Assembly: GCA_902613805.1 (NCBI GenBank)
Contig: CACMIV010000001.1
Location: forward strand, 124,001 to 188,000
DNA: 64,000 bases
DNA from: an uncultured Pelagibacteraceae bacterium
Lineage (GTDB): Bacteria; Pseudomonadota; Alphaproteobacteria; Pelagibacterales; AG-422-B15
Direction: 5' to 3'
In this document: piece by piece, positions 1 through 10,970 of the stretch
How positions within the stretch are numbered: position 1 is the stretch's first letter
Layout of the letters: the number at the start of each line of letters is the position of its first letter
Made by a program: the position numbers and the translations under genes
Notes under the pieces: model-generated
The model's database searches: none
What the model saw: only the letters and a program-made list of their open reading frames with translations
Told to the model about the DNA's origin: nothing

Positions 1-2
1 AT

Positions 3-506
3 GTAGCTCCACACTATCAAATTAAGCTGTATGAGGCTATTGAGGATGCAGGAGAAGAATTCAACATTAAACCTTTTGGCGGAAGAGCTTTGATGTCTAT
101 GAGACTAGAAAAAAATTGGGGCGCATGGACACTAGATTTTAGACCTGACTATACTCCAAAAGAAACTGGCCTTTCTGCATTTATAAATTGGGATAAAGAT
201 TTTATTGGTAAAGACGCTGCAGTTAAAGATGATAGCAATCACAGATTATTTTCCTTGGTAATTGAAACTGACAACATAGATGTGACTAGCAATGAAGCTG
301 TTATGCAGAATGAAGTATGTATCGGATATGTAACATCTGGAGGCTTCGGCCACTATGTGCAAAAAAGTATTGCTTTTGCATACTTGAACAATGATTTATT
401 AAAATCCAAAGAAGTTTTGCAAGTTGAAATAAATGGAGAGTTTTATAATGCCTCAATTGTTGATAATGCTTGTTATGACCAAACCGGTAAAAATTTAAGG
501 CAATAA
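3..506 (+). CDS. GcvT-fold C-terminus of a dimethylglycine/sarcosine dehydrogenase-like protein (5' partial)
   Basis: The reading frame is open from the left edge (first whole codon at base 3), so this is the 3' end of a longer gene. The visible 167 residues are the end of a GcvT/aminomethyltransferase domain: an MRLEK-type motif near residue 31, a DYTPKETGL loop, a KDFIGK segment, and a C-terminal GcvT beta-barrel with VTSGGFGHYVQKSIAFAYL. In the family this domain moves a one-carbon unit to tetrahydrofolate, usually behind an FAD domain in dimethylglycine or sarcosine dehydrogenase. The N-terminal FAD part lies outside the window, so the exact substrate cannot be read; stand-alone GcvT is the alternative. 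It converges on the betaine importer genes, which suits betaine demethylation. Confidence 0.8.
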   Translation, partial: VAPHYQIKLYEAIEDAGEEFNIKPFGGRALMSMRLEKNWGAWTLDFRPDYTPKETGLSAFINWDKDFIGKDAAVKDDSNHRLFSLVIETDNIDVTSNEAVMQNEVCIGYVTSGGFGHYVQKSIAFAYLNNDLLKSKEVLQVEINGEFYNASIVDNACYDQTGKNLRQ

Positions 507-521
507 AAAAATTTAGTAGAA

Positions 522-1547
522 TTAATCCTTAGATTTTTGCAAAATATCTATAATTTTGTTTTTTGATACTGAGCCAACAAAATTGTTTTTCTCATCAATT
601 ACGTTAAGACCGGATTGACTTTCAAGTATTGCCGGCAAGCAATTTTCAATACTATCATTTACGTTTACAGTTGGATTAGAATTTGCTCGTTCACCTCCTT
701 GGTCAAGAATTGTCTTGATTTTTAAAACCTTTATACGATTAACATCCTTAACAAAATTGGCCACATATTGATCAGCGGGTTTTAAAAGAATTTCCTCTGC
801 ATTTCCATCTTGAACAAGCTTTCCACCATTAAGTATTGAAATTCGATCACCTAATTTTAAGGCCTCATCAAGATCGTGAGTTATAAACATAATAGTTTTT
901 TTTAAGTTTTTTTGTAATTCCAATAATTGGTCTTGCATATCTGTCCTTATTAATGGATCAAGCGCACTAAAGGCTTCGTCCATTAGCAATATATCTGGAT
1001 CAGTAGCTAACGCCCTAGCTAAACCTACTCTTTGCTGCATTCCTCCTGACAATTGATTTGGGAATTTATTTTCAAAACCGGTTAAACCAACTTTTTCGAT
1101 CCAGTACATTGCTCTTTCTATAGAGTCTGACTTATCTAGATTTTTTATGCTCAATCCAAACTGGACATTGTCTAATATATTTTGATGAGGAAATAGTGCA
1201 AAGCGTTGAAAAACCATCCCTGTTTTATTTCTTCTAAACTCTAGAAGATCCATTTTATTAAGTTTAGTAATATCCTCTCCATCAACTGTGACCGTTCCCT
1301 CGGTTGGCTCAATCAATCTATTAATGTGTCTTATCAAAGTAGATTTTCCTGATCCCGATAAACCCATCACAACTTGTATAGATTGATCTTCAACATTTAA
1401 ATTGATGTTATCCAAACCTAATACATGATTATATTTTGAAAGCAGTTCATCTTTTGACATGCCATCACGCACACTCGAAATATATTTCTTTGAATTATTT
1501 CCAAAAATTTTATAGAGATTGGTTATCTTGATCTTTGTCTTATTCAC
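522..1547 (-). CDS. proV: Glycine betaine/proline ABC transporter ATPase (ProV/OpuAA)
   Basis: This is the ATP-hydrolysing subunit of a betaine-type osmolyte importer. It shows the ProV-type start ITNLYKIFG, Walker A GLSGSGKST, the signature LSGGMQQRVGLARALA and Walker B DILLMDEAFSALDP. The C-terminus holds only about one CBS-like unit, while E. coli ProV (about 400 residues) carries two, so the regulatory tail looks shortened. I chose the GTG at 1547 (341 aa). It overlaps the permease stop by 8 bases and has AGGTCAGG just upstream; a TTG at 1583 would lengthen the protein by 12 residues and the overlap to 44 bases. It is the last gene of proX-proW-proV. Confidence 0.93.
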   Translation of the reverse strand: MNKTKIKITNLYKIFGNNSKKYISSVRDGMSKDELLSKYNHVLGLDNINLNVEDQSIQVVMGLSGSGKSTLIRHINRLIEPTEGTVTVDGEDITKLNKMDLLEFRRNKTGMVFQRFALFPHQNILDNVQFGLSIKNLDKSDSIERAMYWIEKVGLTGFENKFPNQLSGGMQQRVGLARALATDPDILLMDEAFSALDPLIRTDMQDQLLELQKNLKKTIMFITHDLDEALKLGDRISILNGGKLVQDGNAEEILLKPADQYVANFVKDVNRIKVLKIKTILDQGGERANSNPTVNVNDSIENCLPAILESQSGLNVIDEKNNFVGSVSKNKIIDILQKSKD

Positions 1548-2436
1548 GGGAGCCTGACCTGTGTTGTTGCAATCTTTTCCCAAATGATTGGGAAACTCTA
1601 TCGAAAATTATTGCTAAAGCGACAATTGCAAGTCCATTGAGTAATCCCATCGTAAAGTACTGATTAGTAATTGCCTTTAATACTGGCTGGCCAAGCCCTT
1701 TAACTCCAATCATTGAAGCTATGACTACCATCGCTAATGCCATCATAATCGTTTGGTTTATTCCTGCAAATATTGTTGGTAAAGCAAGTGGCAATTGAAC
1801 TCTAAATAATTTTTGTGCCTTATTTGCACCGAATGCGTCTGCTGCCTCAAGAACTTCTTTGTCAACTTCTCTAATTCCTAAATCAGTTAATCTTATAATG
1901 GGTGGGATTGCATAAATAATTACTGCTAATAAACCAGGAATTTTTCCTATTCCAAGAAGCATTACTACTGGAATTAAATATACAAATGAAGGCATTGTTT
2001 GCATTACATCAAGTATAGGGGTTATCGCAGCTCGAGCTCTATCAGAATTTGACATGGCTATACCTATTGGTATTCCAAGGCCAATAGACATAAATGTACA
2101 TACACCAATGATACTTACGGTTGACATTGTGTCTTCCCACATACCGAAGTAACCGATTAAAAGCAGTGCAATTAAAGATCCAATAGTTAAATAAATACTT
2201 CTACTGCCAAGATAAACTAATATAAGAATTGCCAAAGTAATTAATGGCCAAGGTGAATTTTGCAATAATTTTTCAAACCATACCAAAAAATAAAGCACTG
2301 GATCAAATACAGCTTCAATTGTATCACCATATTCTCTTGAAAAGTTCCTATAAGCGCCGTCTACGGATTTTCTAAACATCCGGAGACTTTCCTTACTCAT
2401 TTCAGGAAAAGTTAAAAATAATTCTGATAAATTCAT
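1540..2436 (-). CDS. proW: Glycine betaine/proline ABC transporter permease (ProW/OpuAB)
   Basis: This is the 298-residue inner-membrane subunit of the betaine importer. A soluble N-terminal region of about 60 residues precedes several hydrophobic segments from about residue 63 on. The cytoplasmic coupling (EAA) loop is EAADAFGANKAQKLFRVQLP around residues 196-215, the surface that contacts the ATPase. The family signature region MPSFVYLIPVVMLLGIGKIPG is also present. It lies 40 bases downstream of proX and overlaps proV, so the three genes form one operon. The N-terminal region is shorter than that of E. coli ProW. Confidence 0.94.
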   Translation of the reverse strand: MNLSELFLTFPEMSKESLRMFRKSVDGAYRNFSREYGDTIEAVFDPVLYFLVWFEKLLQNSPWPLITLAILILVYLGSRSIYLTIGSLIALLLIGYFGMWEDTMSTVSIIGVCTFMSIGLGIPIGIAMSNSDRARAAITPILDVMQTMPSFVYLIPVVMLLGIGKIPGLLAVIIYAIPPIIRLTDLGIREVDKEVLEAADAFGANKAQKLFRVQLPLALPTIFAGINQTIMMALAMVVIASMIGVKGLGQPVLKAITNQYFTMGLLNGLAIVALAIIFDRVSQSFGKRLQQHRSGSRE

Positions 2437-2476
2437 TGAATATAATGCGGGCTAAAAATTAGCCCGCAATATTTTA

Positions 2477-3472
2477 TTATAATGCTGCTTCTACTTTTGA
2501 ACGTGCATCACTGTCTACCCAGTTATGCCACTCTGTAAAATTTTCTAAAAAGTATAGTGCAGTATCCTCACCTGTTGCTTGATTATCGTCTTTCCAGGCA
2601 AGTAATGCATTTACAGTGGAATTAGGAAGAGCTCTTTTTGAGATATATTCCATTCCTGTGGCTGACTCATTTTTAAAATTGTCAGTCACAACAGTGTATA
2701 CTTCAGAAACAACCCATGCATTAGGTTGCGGGTCCGCACATCCGTCTTGAGAAGTACAAGTGTCCCACTCTTCTTTACTGTGTTCAACACCAAAGCTGAG
2801 TTTTTTCATTGGATATTTTCCTAATACAGCTGTCGGTGCCCAGTAATATCCGAGCCATCCTTCTCCTTTGTTATAAGCCTCAGCTATTGCTCCAGCCAAT
2901 GCGCCCCCTGAACCTGGGTCTACAAGTCTAAAGCCTTTTGCTTCCATATCATACGCTTTAAAGAGATTTCCGGTACTAATTTGACAGTTCCAGCCTGATG
3001 GACATGTATAAATTGCTCCATCTCCACCTTCCGGATGAGGGAAAAGTTCAGGGCGCTCTATAACGTCATAAACCGTTTGGATATCAGGATTTGCATCAGC
3101 CATGTACTGAGGAATCCACCATCCTTCTTCACCAGTGTCAGACAGTACCTCAGCTGCATAATGCAAACGACCCTCACCTACTGCATTATCTAGAGCTATA
3201 CGAACTGAATTAATCCAGAGTTCAGGAGCTACATCCGGCTCACCTTTTTCCATCATTGATGTTGCTGTTGGCATAGTATCGCCGGGTACAAGTTCAACAT
3301 TACAACCATACCCATTTTCTAATACTATTTTATCTACATGAGCAAACATTTCAGCTGATGCCCAGTTCATTTCTGCAACCGTTATTGTGCCACATGCATT
3401 AGCCGAAGTCGTAAACGACCCAAAGCCAAGTGCAAATATTGCAGAAATTAGTATTTTATTCATAAACTTCAT
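2477..3472 (-). CDS. proX: Glycine betaine/proline substrate-binding protein (ProX)
   Basis: This is the periplasmic binding protein of the ABC importer, 331 residues, first gene of the operon. Residues 1-26 form a signal peptide ending near TSANA, with Cys27 close to the predicted site. The OpuAC/ProX fold is indicated by the ITVAEMNWASAEM start of the mature protein and by many tryptophans (EGWWIPQYM, GWLGYYWAP, EFTEWHNWVD), which in this family build the aromatic cage around the quaternary ammonium group. No lipobox is evident. Cys pairs at CPSGWNC and CTSQDGC could form disulfides. Ligand choice (betaine, proline betaine or another osmolyte such as DMSP) cannot be settled from sequence. 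Confidence 0.93.
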   Translation of the reverse strand: MKFMNKILISAIFALGFGSFTTSANACGTITVAEMNWASAEMFAHVDKIVLENGYGCNVELVPGDTMPTATSMMEKGEPDVAPELWINSVRIALDNAVGEGRLHYAAEVLSDTGEEGWWIPQYMADANPDIQTVYDVIERPELFPHPEGGDGAIYTCPSGWNCQISTGNLFKAYDMEAKGFRLVDPGSGGALAGAIAEAYNKGEGWLGYYWAPTAVLGKYPMKKLSFGVEHSKEEWDTCTSQDGCADPQPNAWVVSEVYTVVTDNFKNESATGMEYISKRALPNSTVNALLAWKDDNQATGEDTALYFLENFTEWHNWVDSDARSKVEAAL

Positions 3473-3539
3473 TAATTATTCTCCCAATTTCATTTAATTT
3501 ATAAATATTGAAACATATATATGTAAGTGCTTCCACATA

Positions 3540-3567
3540 AAAAAAAATTAAATTATGTTACATAATT
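3540..3567 (-). terminator. Possible intrinsic terminator after the DMT transporter gene
   Basis: Read on the minus strand, a 7-bp AT-only stem (AATTATG / CATAATT, loop TAA) is followed at once by a run of T residues, 23 bases past the stop of the DMT gene and before proX. The stem has few GC pairs, so it would be a weak terminator. The same bases make a near-perfect 8+1+8 palindrome and could instead be an operator for the proX promoter. Confidence 0.4.
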
Positions 3568-3590
3568 AATTAGATAAATGTCTGATTTAA

Positions 3591-4469
3591 TTATTTTTTT
3601 ACTGAATAGATCTCGATTAATGGTGCGCTCATTACGAATATTGCACCAATAAACTCTCTAATCGAGATTATTTCATTTGCAAGCAGATAGGCAGATATAA
3701 CGCCAATAACAACTTCGAACATTAATAGGATCCCCGCGCGTCCTGGATCAACTTGATCCTGACCATAGGTGACAAGCCAGTAACCTGGCAATAACCAGAT
3801 AAATGCGAATATTAAAATTATCAAAATAGTATTCTTTAAAATATCATAGTTAAATCCTGAAAGTATTTGCCCATCTGGTAAGAATGTTGCAATAACAACA
3901 AAAAGACCCCCAATTAAAATAAAAACTGAAGTACCGAAATTTACATCAAGTTCCTCATTTATTCTTATGAGTGTTGCACAGATTGACCAGAGAAATCCTG
4001 AGAGAATTCCAAACAGATCTGCAAGTGTGCTAGGCATAAAATTTCCTTGATCCAACCCAGTTATAATAAACAGACCTATAAAACCTGAAGAAATTGAAAA
4101 AAACCTATAAATGTTTAAGGCCGCTCTTAGAAAAATAATTTCAATTAAAGTGCTCCATACAGCTGTTAAATAAAAAAAGATTAAGACTCTTGCAACATTA
4201 CCTCTAATTAAACCTTCATTATAAAGACACATTGCAGCCGCTCCTGCTGAAGCTGCGACTATTGTAAGAATTAAATTTCGATTAGTTAATTTTGATATAT
4301 TTTTGTATGAAAAAAATAATAAAGATAACCCAGCAATAGTGAAACTTAAAGTGAGCGGAATTGCATTATTATACGCATATTCATTAAGTAGCCTTAATGG
4401 ATACCACCACGTACCCCACAATAATGTTGAAAGTACAATTGCATAATTGGGGTTTAAATTTTTTAACAT
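3591..4469 (-). CDS. DMT superfamily (EamA) transporter
   Basis: This 292-residue integral membrane protein has about ten hydrophobic segments arranged as two EamA repeats of roughly five helices. The first starts at LNPNYAIVLSTLLWGTWW; the second covers STLADLFGILSGFLWSICATL onward and ends with GRAGILLMFEVVIGVISAYLL, the typical last-repeat motif. DMT proteins export or exchange small metabolites, and the substrate cannot be predicted. It lies head to head with betA (44 bases between starts) and upstream of proXWV on the same strand, so a link to osmolyte or amine metabolism is possible but only inferred from position. Confidence 0.85.
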   Translation of the reverse strand: MLKNLNPNYAIVLSTLLWGTWWYPLRLLNEYAYNNAIPLTLSFTIAGLSLLFFSYKNISKLTNRNLILTIVAASAGAAAMCLYNEGLIRGNVARVLIFFYLTAVWSTLIEIIFLRAALNIYRFFSISSGFIGLFIITGLDQGNFMPSTLADLFGILSGFLWSICATLIRINEELDVNFGTSVFILIGGLFVVIATFLPDGQILSGFNYDILKNTILIILIFAFIWLLPGYWLVTYGQDQVDPGRAGILLMFEVVIGVISAYLLANEIISIREFIGAIFVMSAPLIEIYSVKK

Positions 4470-4513
4470 AAGCTTATGTTGTACTATAATTACAAACTTT
4501 GGTAAAATTAGTT

Positions 4514-6148
4514 ATGCAATTTAATTCTTATAATTATATTATTATTGGTGCCGGAAGTGCGGGTTGTGTTCTGGCAAATAGACTTTCAGCTGATCCAGAG
4601 ATAAATGTATTGTTAATAGAGTCAGGTCCATCGGATAAAACGTGGAAAACCTCAATGCCAGCAGCTTTATTATATACAATGCATGACCCAAAATATAATT
4701 ATTTATACGAAACTGAGCCTGAAACGTTCATGAACAATAGAAAAATGTTTTGCCCAAGAGGAAAGATGTTGGGAGGAAGTTCATCACACAACGGTATGGT
4801 TCATGTAAGAGGAAATCCAATGGATTTTGAAAACTGGGCTCAAAAAGATCTTAAGTCATGGAATTATAATAATGTTCTTCCGTATTTTAAAAAATCAGAG
4901 TCAATTGAAGGTTTAGATGAAACTTATAGGAATAAAAGCGGTCCTCTAAAATTATCTCGATCTTCGGAAGGCAATGAATTGAGTAAGGTCTACCTAGAAG
5001 CGGCAGAACAAGCCGGCTATGAGATAAATAATGACATGAATGGATATAAACAAGAAGGATTTGGTCTAATGGACACCACTATTTACGGAGGCAGAAGACA
5101 AAGTACGAGTGTAACTTACTTACATCCAGTTATTAATAGAGGAAATCTTACCGTCATTACAAATACAATAGTAAACAAAGTTATTATTGAAAATAATAAA
5201 GCCATTGGGGTTGAATGTGCTTCAGGAAGAGAGATAAAAAAAATATATGCTGATAATGAAGTGATATTATCAGCTGGAGCAATAAATTCACCTCAACTTC
5301 TGATGCTTTCAGGTATAGGAAATGCTGAAGAACTAGAAAAATTAGATATATCTGTTCAAAATGACCTTAGAGGTGTAGGCGAAAATTTACAGGATCATCT
5401 TGAAACTTATTTACAATATGAATGTACAAAGCCCGTTACACTTTACACATCATATAATCCAATAAGAATGGCATTCATAGGGATAGAGTGGTTTATTTTT
5501 AAATCTGGAGTGGCAGCATATTCAAACTTAGAAACAGGCGGCTTCGTGAGAAGTAATGATATGGTTGATTATCCTAATATTCAGTATCACTTCTTTCCAT
5601 CGCTTGTATTGGATCATGGAAGAAAATCTCCAAGCTCTCATTCTTTTCAAGCGCATGTAGGACCAATGAGGCCAACAAGTAGAGGACATGTCAAATTAAA
5701 GTCAAATAATCCCTCAGCTTCACCCGCTATACAGTTTAATTATATGCAGACAGAGCATGATTTAAAAGAAATGAGAGATGGTATTAAAATTGCAAGGGAA
5801 ATTTTTCATCAAAAAGCTTTTGATAAATATCGAGGAAAAGAAATTAATCCTGGAATAAATTCAAGCTCTGAGAGTGATTTAAATGAATTCATTAAAAATA
5901 AAGGTGATACTGCTTATCATCCTTCTTGTACATGCAAAATGGGAAAAGATGAGTTATCAGTTGTCGATGAAGAGCTGAAAGTTTATGGGATTGAAAATTT
6001 AAGAGTTGTAGATGCTTCAATAATGCCAAATATCATTACAGGAAATCTCAATGCAACAACTGTAATGATCGCTGAAAAGGCATCTGATCTCATCCTTAAA
6101 AAAGAAACTTTACCTGATGTAGAGACAAGTTTTTATAGAGCAAGCTAG
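4514..6148 (+). CDS. betA: Choline dehydrogenase (GMC oxidoreductase)
   Basis: This FAD-dependent enzyme oxidises choline to betaine aldehyde and on to glycine betaine. The 544-residue protein has the FAD Rossmann motif IIIGAGSAGCVLA at residues 10-22, GMC signature 1 with RGKMLGGSSSHNGM, signature 2 GAINSPQLLMLSGIG, and the catalytic-site region TAYHPSCTCKMG with His. Long stretches resemble E. coli BetA as I know it, for example EPETFMNNRKM, HLETYLQYEC and VVDASIMPNIITGNLNATT. I start at ATG 4514 (MQF, as in E. coli); an in-frame TTG at 4499 is possible. No betB aldehyde dehydrogenase or BetI repressor is in the window. Its position beside ProXWV supports a betaine role. Confidence 0.93.
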   Translation: MQFNSYNYIIIGAGSAGCVLANRLSADPEINVLLIESGPSDKTWKTSMPAALLYTMHDPKYNYLYETEPETFMNNRKMFCPRGKMLGGSSSHNGMVHVRGNPMDFENWAQKDLKSWNYNNVLPYFKKSESIEGLDETYRNKSGPLKLSRSSEGNELSKVYLEAAEQAGYEINNDMNGYKQEGFGLMDTTIYGGRRQSTSVTYLHPVINRGNLTVITNTIVNKVIIENNKAIGVECASGREIKKIYADNEVILSAGAINSPQLLMLSGIGNAEELEKLDISVQNDLRGVGENLQDHLETYLQYECTKPVTLYTSYNPIRMAFIGIEWFIFKSGVAAYSNLETGGFVRSNDMVDYPNIQYHFFPSLVLDHGRKSPSSHSFQAHVGPMRPTSRGHVKLKSNNPSASPAIQFNYMQTEHDLKEMRDGIKIAREIFHQKAFDKYRGKEINPGINSSSESDLNEFIKNKGDTAYHPSCTCKMGKDELSVVDEELKVYGIENLRVVDASIMPNIITGNLNATTVMIAEKASDLILKKETLPDVETSFYRAS

Positions 6149-6432
6149 TAGTTAACTACTTTTTCTACTTGATTATTTGATAAATTCATTACCTCAATAC
6201 GACCCTCACAAATAATAGCTAATTTCTCCTGACTTAGAGAAATAACATTAGTTTTTTCACCCACGAGATCGCATTTTTTTTCAATATTTATATCCTTCTC
6301 AGAATTATCAGTGGAAGTAAAAAAATCAATCTTGTATGATCGCTCAATAATAGTAGTAATAACAATCGTGGTACCAATTAAAATTATAATTCCGAGAAAT
6401 ATAACTATAAATAGCATAATTTTTTGGTACAT
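6145..6432 (-). CDS. Small membrane-anchored protein, DUF6476-like
   Basis: The protein has 95 residues if it starts at ATG 6432 (MYQKIM). One hydrophobic segment spans about residues 5-28, followed by a polar linker and a small beta-rich end, LAIICEGRIEVMNLSNNQVEKVV. That layout, and the position head to head with rluD, matches the DUF6476 family of Alphaproteobacteria, whose function is unknown. The assignment rests on pattern and neighbourhood, not on a search. An upstream in-frame start at 6489 would run into rluD and is unlikely. Its stop codon shares the palindrome CTAG with the betA stop. Confidence 0.6.
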   Translation of the reverse strand: MYQKIMLFIVIFLGIIILIGTTIVITTIIERSYKIDFFTSTDNSEKDINIEKKCDLVGEKTNVISLSQEKLAIICEGRIEVMNLSNNQVEKVVNY

Positions 6433-6444
6433 CGTTATCTCATA

Positions 6445-7416
6445 ATGTTCTATCAATACAAAGTCAACCATAAGAAGCAAGTAGGTCAACGTATAGACAA
6501 ATATATTGCTTTAAATTTAAGAGAATTTAGTAGGTCTAAAATAATTCAATTAATAAAGTCCTCCAATATTACAGTGAATAATAATATTGTAGATCCTGAT
6601 TATAAGATCTCATTAGGCGATCATATTTCAGTAAATATACAATTGGCAAATGAGACACCAATAATTGGTGAGAACATTGAATTAAATATTGTTTATGAAG
6701 ATAAAGATTTAGTTGTTATCAATAAACCTGCTGGCATTGTAATGCACCCCGGTGCTGGAAATAAGTCAGGTACAATTGTTAATGCTTTGATCAATCATTG
6801 TGGAGATGAATTTAAATTTGTCGGTGATGCTCAAAGGCCAGGAATAGTTCATCGAATTGATAAAGATACGAGCGGACTAGTTGTAATAGCTAAAAATGAT
6901 TTCACTCATAAACATTTATCTGAGCAATTTGCCGCTCACTCTATAGAAAGGGTTTATATCGCCGTATGCTGGAACAAAATCTCACCATCAAATGGAAAAA
7001 TTAAGTCACTCTTATCTAGAAGTAATAAAAATAGAACAAAAATGATGAGTTCTGTGAGTAGAGGTAAGGTTGCTATCACTCATTACAAGACACTAGAAAA
7101 TTTAAAAAACAAAAAAAATCAAATTGTTGCTACAGTATTGGAATGTCGCTTAGAAACCGGAAGAACTCATCAAATAAGAGTTCATCTAACTGAAAACGGA
7201 AATCCACTTATAGGAGATCGTACTTATGGGCGATCGCCTCAAAGTAAATTAAGATCACTCTCAGAAAGTGCAGTTCAATCGATTAAAATGTTGCCAGGAC
7301 AGGCTTTGCATGCGCAATCTCTTGGATTTCTTCACCCTAAAAAAGAAAAAATACTTCATTTTCAGTCTGTTATGCCGGATTACTTGAGCAAATTGGTAAA
7401 TTCAATTAAAAGCTGA
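6445..7416 (+). CDS. rluD: 23S rRNA pseudouridine synthase, RluD family
   Basis: RluA/RluD enzymes isomerise uridines in helix 69 of 23S rRNA. The protein (323 aa from ATG 6445) has an N-terminal S4 RNA-binding domain (QRIDKYIALNLREFSRSKIIQLI) and a catalytic domain with GIVHRIDKDTSGLVVIAK, where the Asp after RI is the catalytic residue. Further family motifs are LETGRTHQIRVHL and NPLIGDRTYG. An in-frame TTG at 6424 exists, but only 12 bases separate ATG 6445 from the divergent neighbour's start. rpoH follows on the same strand, an arrangement common in Alphaproteobacteria. Confidence 0.93.
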   Translation: MFYQYKVNHKKQVGQRIDKYIALNLREFSRSKIIQLIKSSNITVNNNIVDPDYKISLGDHISVNIQLANETPIIGENIELNIVYEDKDLVVINKPAGIVMHPGAGNKSGTIVNALINHCGDEFKFVGDAQRPGIVHRIDKDTSGLVVIAKNDFTHKHLSEQFAAHSIERVYIAVCWNKISPSNGKIKSLLSRSNKNRTKMMSSVSRGKVAITHYKTLENLKNKKNQIVATVLECRLETGRTHQIRVHLTENGNPLIGDRTYGRSPQSKLRSLSESAVQSIKMLPGQALHAQSLGFLHPKKEKILHFQSVMPDYLSKLVNSIKS

Positions 7417-7453
7417 TCATTGATTTCTAGAAAAAAGTAACCATATCTTGATT

Positions 7454-9624
<2,171 letters not shown>

Positions 9625-9638
9625 TTAATGCCTTTATT

Positions 9639-10970
9639 TTATGAAAAATATTTTGTTACGCTTTCAGTTAATTCATCAATTGTATGCTGATTTCCACTTT
9701 CAATCATAACTCTTAAAAGAGGTTCAGTACCAGACATTCTAACTACGATTCTTCCGTCTTCTGAAACTTTTTCTTCACAAGATTTGATAAATAATTTCGT
9801 ATCCTCGTGATCTAAAATATTTCTTTCTTTTACGGGGAAATTAATCAGGTTTTGTGGTAGAGGACTGAATAAATGAAGGCAGTCACTGGCTTTTCCTTTT
9901 TTTCTACTTAATATATATAGAACTTGAAGAGCAACTACTATTCCATCTCCTGATGAAGTAAAATCACGTAAAATTATGTGTCCAGATTGTTCACCGCCTA
10001 AATTTAAATCTTCTGAAATCATTTTTTCCTTTACATATCGATCACCAACTTTTGTCCTGATTAACCCAATGTTATGTTTCTTTAATAAAGTTTCTAAGCC
10101 CATGTTTGCCATTGAAGTACCAACTACATTATTATTTTTTAGTTTTTTATTTTTTGACATTTCAATGGCTAGTAATGCCAGTATCTGGTCGCCATTGACT
10201 AAATGTCCTTTTTCATCAATGACAGCCAATCGATCACCATCGCCATCTAAGGCAATACCAATATCAGCCTTCTCCTCTAATACTTTTTTAGCAAGTTTAT
10301 TGGTGTTAGTAGATCCACATTCGAAATTTATATTAGTTCCATTTGGTTGAGTAGCTATTTGAATAACTTCTGCACCAAGCTCCCATAAAATTAAAGGTGC
10401 AGAAATATAAGAAGCCCCATTTGCACAATCTATTACAATTTTAAGACCATCAAGCCGTTCTGATTTGGGAAAAGTACCTTTAAGGAATTCTATATATCTA
10501 CCATTTGCATCTTCGAGTCTTTTTGCTCTGCCTATTTTTTCTGGACTCGCTAATGAATTTTCCAATTCAGACTCCATAAGAGACTCTATTTCAATTTCAG
10601 TTTCGTCTGATAATTTATTTCCATTTTTATCAAATATTTTAATACCATTATCTTGATATTGGTTGTGTGAAGCAGTTATCATTATCCCTAAGTCTGCTCG
10701 CATAGATTTTGTCAACATTGCAACTGCGGGTGTAGGTATGGGCCCAAAAAGAAAGACATCCATTCCCATAGATAATAATCCAGAGGTTATTGCCTGTTCA
10801 ATCATATATCCTGATAGTCTTGTATCTTTACCAATAACGACCTTGTGACGATGTTCTCCAACAGTAAAGTGTTTACCTAGTGCCATTCCAAGTTTCATAA
10901 GCGTCAGGCCATTAAGTTTTTGACTATTTGAACTTGCTCTTACTCCATCTGTTCCAAAAAACTTTTTCAT
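9639..10970 (-). CDS. glmM: Phosphoglucosamine mutase
   Basis: GlmM converts glucosamine-6-phosphate to glucosamine-1-phosphate for UDP-GlcNAc, the precursor of peptidoglycan, LPS and many sugars made later in this window. Visible motifs are FFGTDGVR at the N-terminus, the phosphoserine loop TASHNQYQDNGIK (Ser101), the magnesium loop DGDGDR, the sugar-binding GGEQSGH and the phosphate-binding RMSGTEPLLRV. The usual ASHNP is ASHNQ here, a Pro-to-Gln change beside the active serine. The length of 443 residues is typical. The start overlaps the folP stop by 4 bases (ATGA type), so the two are translationally coupled. Confidence 0.96.
   Translation of the reverse strand: MKKFFGTDGVRASSNSQKLNGLTLMKLGMALGKHFTVGEHRHKVVIGKDTRLSGYMIEQAITSGLLSMGMDVFLFGPIPTPAVAMLTKSMRADLGIMITASHNQYQDNGIKIFDKNGNKLSDETEIEIESLMESELENSLASPEKIGRAKRLEDANGRYIEFLKGTFPKSERLDGLKIVIDCANGASYISAPLILWELGAEVIQIATQPNGTNINFECGSTNTNKLAKKVLEEKADIGIALDGDGDRLAVIDEKGHLVNGDQILALLAIEMSKNKKLKNNNVVGTSMANMGLETLLKKHNIGLIRTKVGDRYVKEKMISEDLNLGGEQSGHIILRDFTSSGDGIVVALQVLYILSRKKGKASDCLHLFSPLPQNLINFPVKERNILDHEDTKLFIKSCEEKVSEDGRIVVRMSGTEPLLRVMIESGNQHTIDELTESVTKYFS

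Noticed and set aside
9976-10848. Plus-strand ORFs of 61-124 codons opposite glmM
   Set aside because: They lie antisense inside the well-conserved glmM frame, show no family motif and have no ribosome-binding site.
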